From Roseomonas gilardii subsp. gilardii (GTDB lineage: Bacteria; Pseudomonadota; Alphaproteobacteria; Acetobacterales; Acetobacteraceae), in assembly GCF_023078375.1 (NCBI RefSeq), contig NZ_CP095554.1, positions 124,001 through 188,000 of the forward strand: a stretch of DNA of 64,000 bases, in the 5' to 3' direction. The notes under the pieces are model-generated. The model did no database searches. It saw nothing but the letters and a program-made list of their open reading frames with translations, and was not told where the DNA came from. Made by a program: the position numbers and the translations under genes. Every line of letters starts with the position of its first letter. The stretch's first letter is position 1. This document shows positions 63,941 through 64,000 of this stretch, piece by piece.

Positions 63941-63972
63941 CGGGCCGCGAGAGTTCCGGCTTTCGCGGCCCG
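63941..63972 (+). terminator. Terminator-like hairpin after the aldolase gene
   Basis: CGGGCCGCGA (63941-63950) pairs perfectly with TCGCGGCCCG (63963-63972) around a 12-nt loop, 18 bp after the stop codon. It is not followed by a T run. Confidence 0.5.
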
Positions 63973-64000
63973 GTATCGCGCGGGGTCGGCAGGGCGGCCG

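Overview
The window is 64 kb of a very GC-rich chromosome. Gene content and order point to an alphaproteobacterium, most likely an Acetobacteraceae (Roseomonas-like) member. Supporting signs are a fused trpE(G), a split ATP synthase locus (F1 genes atpHAGDC without the F0 genes), the gpmI-envC-ctpA-yibQ-rppH run, and priA next to a transaldolase-like aldolase and the atp operon. This is inference from gene content; no rRNA, tRNA, transposase, integrase or CRISPR array is visible.

Layout. (1) 1-11.2 kb, + strand: surface polysaccharide locus with the tail of an O-antigen ligase/polymerase, an initiating sugar transferase, two sugar aminotransferases, two GT4 glycosyltransferases, a UDP-GlcNAc 2-epimerase, a membrane 4,6-dehydratase and a UDP-sugar 6-dehydrogenase. 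The enzymes fit parts of two amino-sugar routes (bacillosamine-like and ManNAc3NAcA-like), with the acetyltransferases missing. (2) 11.4-16 kb: a LysE-type exporter behind an attenuator-like leader, then a phnCDEE phosphonate-type ABC importer whose phnD carries a one-base frameshift. (3) 16-21.6 kb: isocitrate lyase with a small upstream gene and a striking 13-bp inverted repeat, a Tat-exported dienelactone hydrolase, a zinc alcohol dehydrogenase and a DUF2189 membrane protein. (4) 21.6-26.5 kb: a proVWX-type betaine/choline importer and a TIM-barrel sugar epimerase. (5) 26.5-32.5 kb: the trp leader/attenuator and trpE(G), a DUF1194 protein, a cold-shock protein, two small uncharacterised proteins and dadA. 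(6) 32.7-43.5 kb, all - strand: an ECF sigma factor, anti-sigma-like protein, metal-sensor-like protein (frameshifted), outer-membrane factor, adaptor and two RND pumps in one coupled operon. (7) 43.6-52.6 kb: TVP38 membrane protein, MBL-fold hydrolase, DksA-like protein, then gpmI-envC-ctpA-yibQ-rppH. (8) 53-64 kb: GH10 xylanase, atpHAGDC, a small acidic protein, a truncated MFS-like protein, priA and an Fsa/TalC-type aldolase.

The least explained structure is a family of intergenic elements of about 240-330 bp (11.17-11.4, 18.21-18.51, 28.93-29.26 and 52.66-52.99 kb). Each is built of consecutive hairpin modules joined by conserved linkers. Arm sequences differ between copies while pairing is mostly kept, with compensatory base pairs at some positions. 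Three of the four lie between convergent genes. Two leader regions look like transcription attenuators: the trp leader (peptide with three consecutive Trp codons) and a less certain one before the LysE exporter. Two genes (phnD and the metal-sensor-like gene) are broken by single-base shifts and should be checked for sequencing error.
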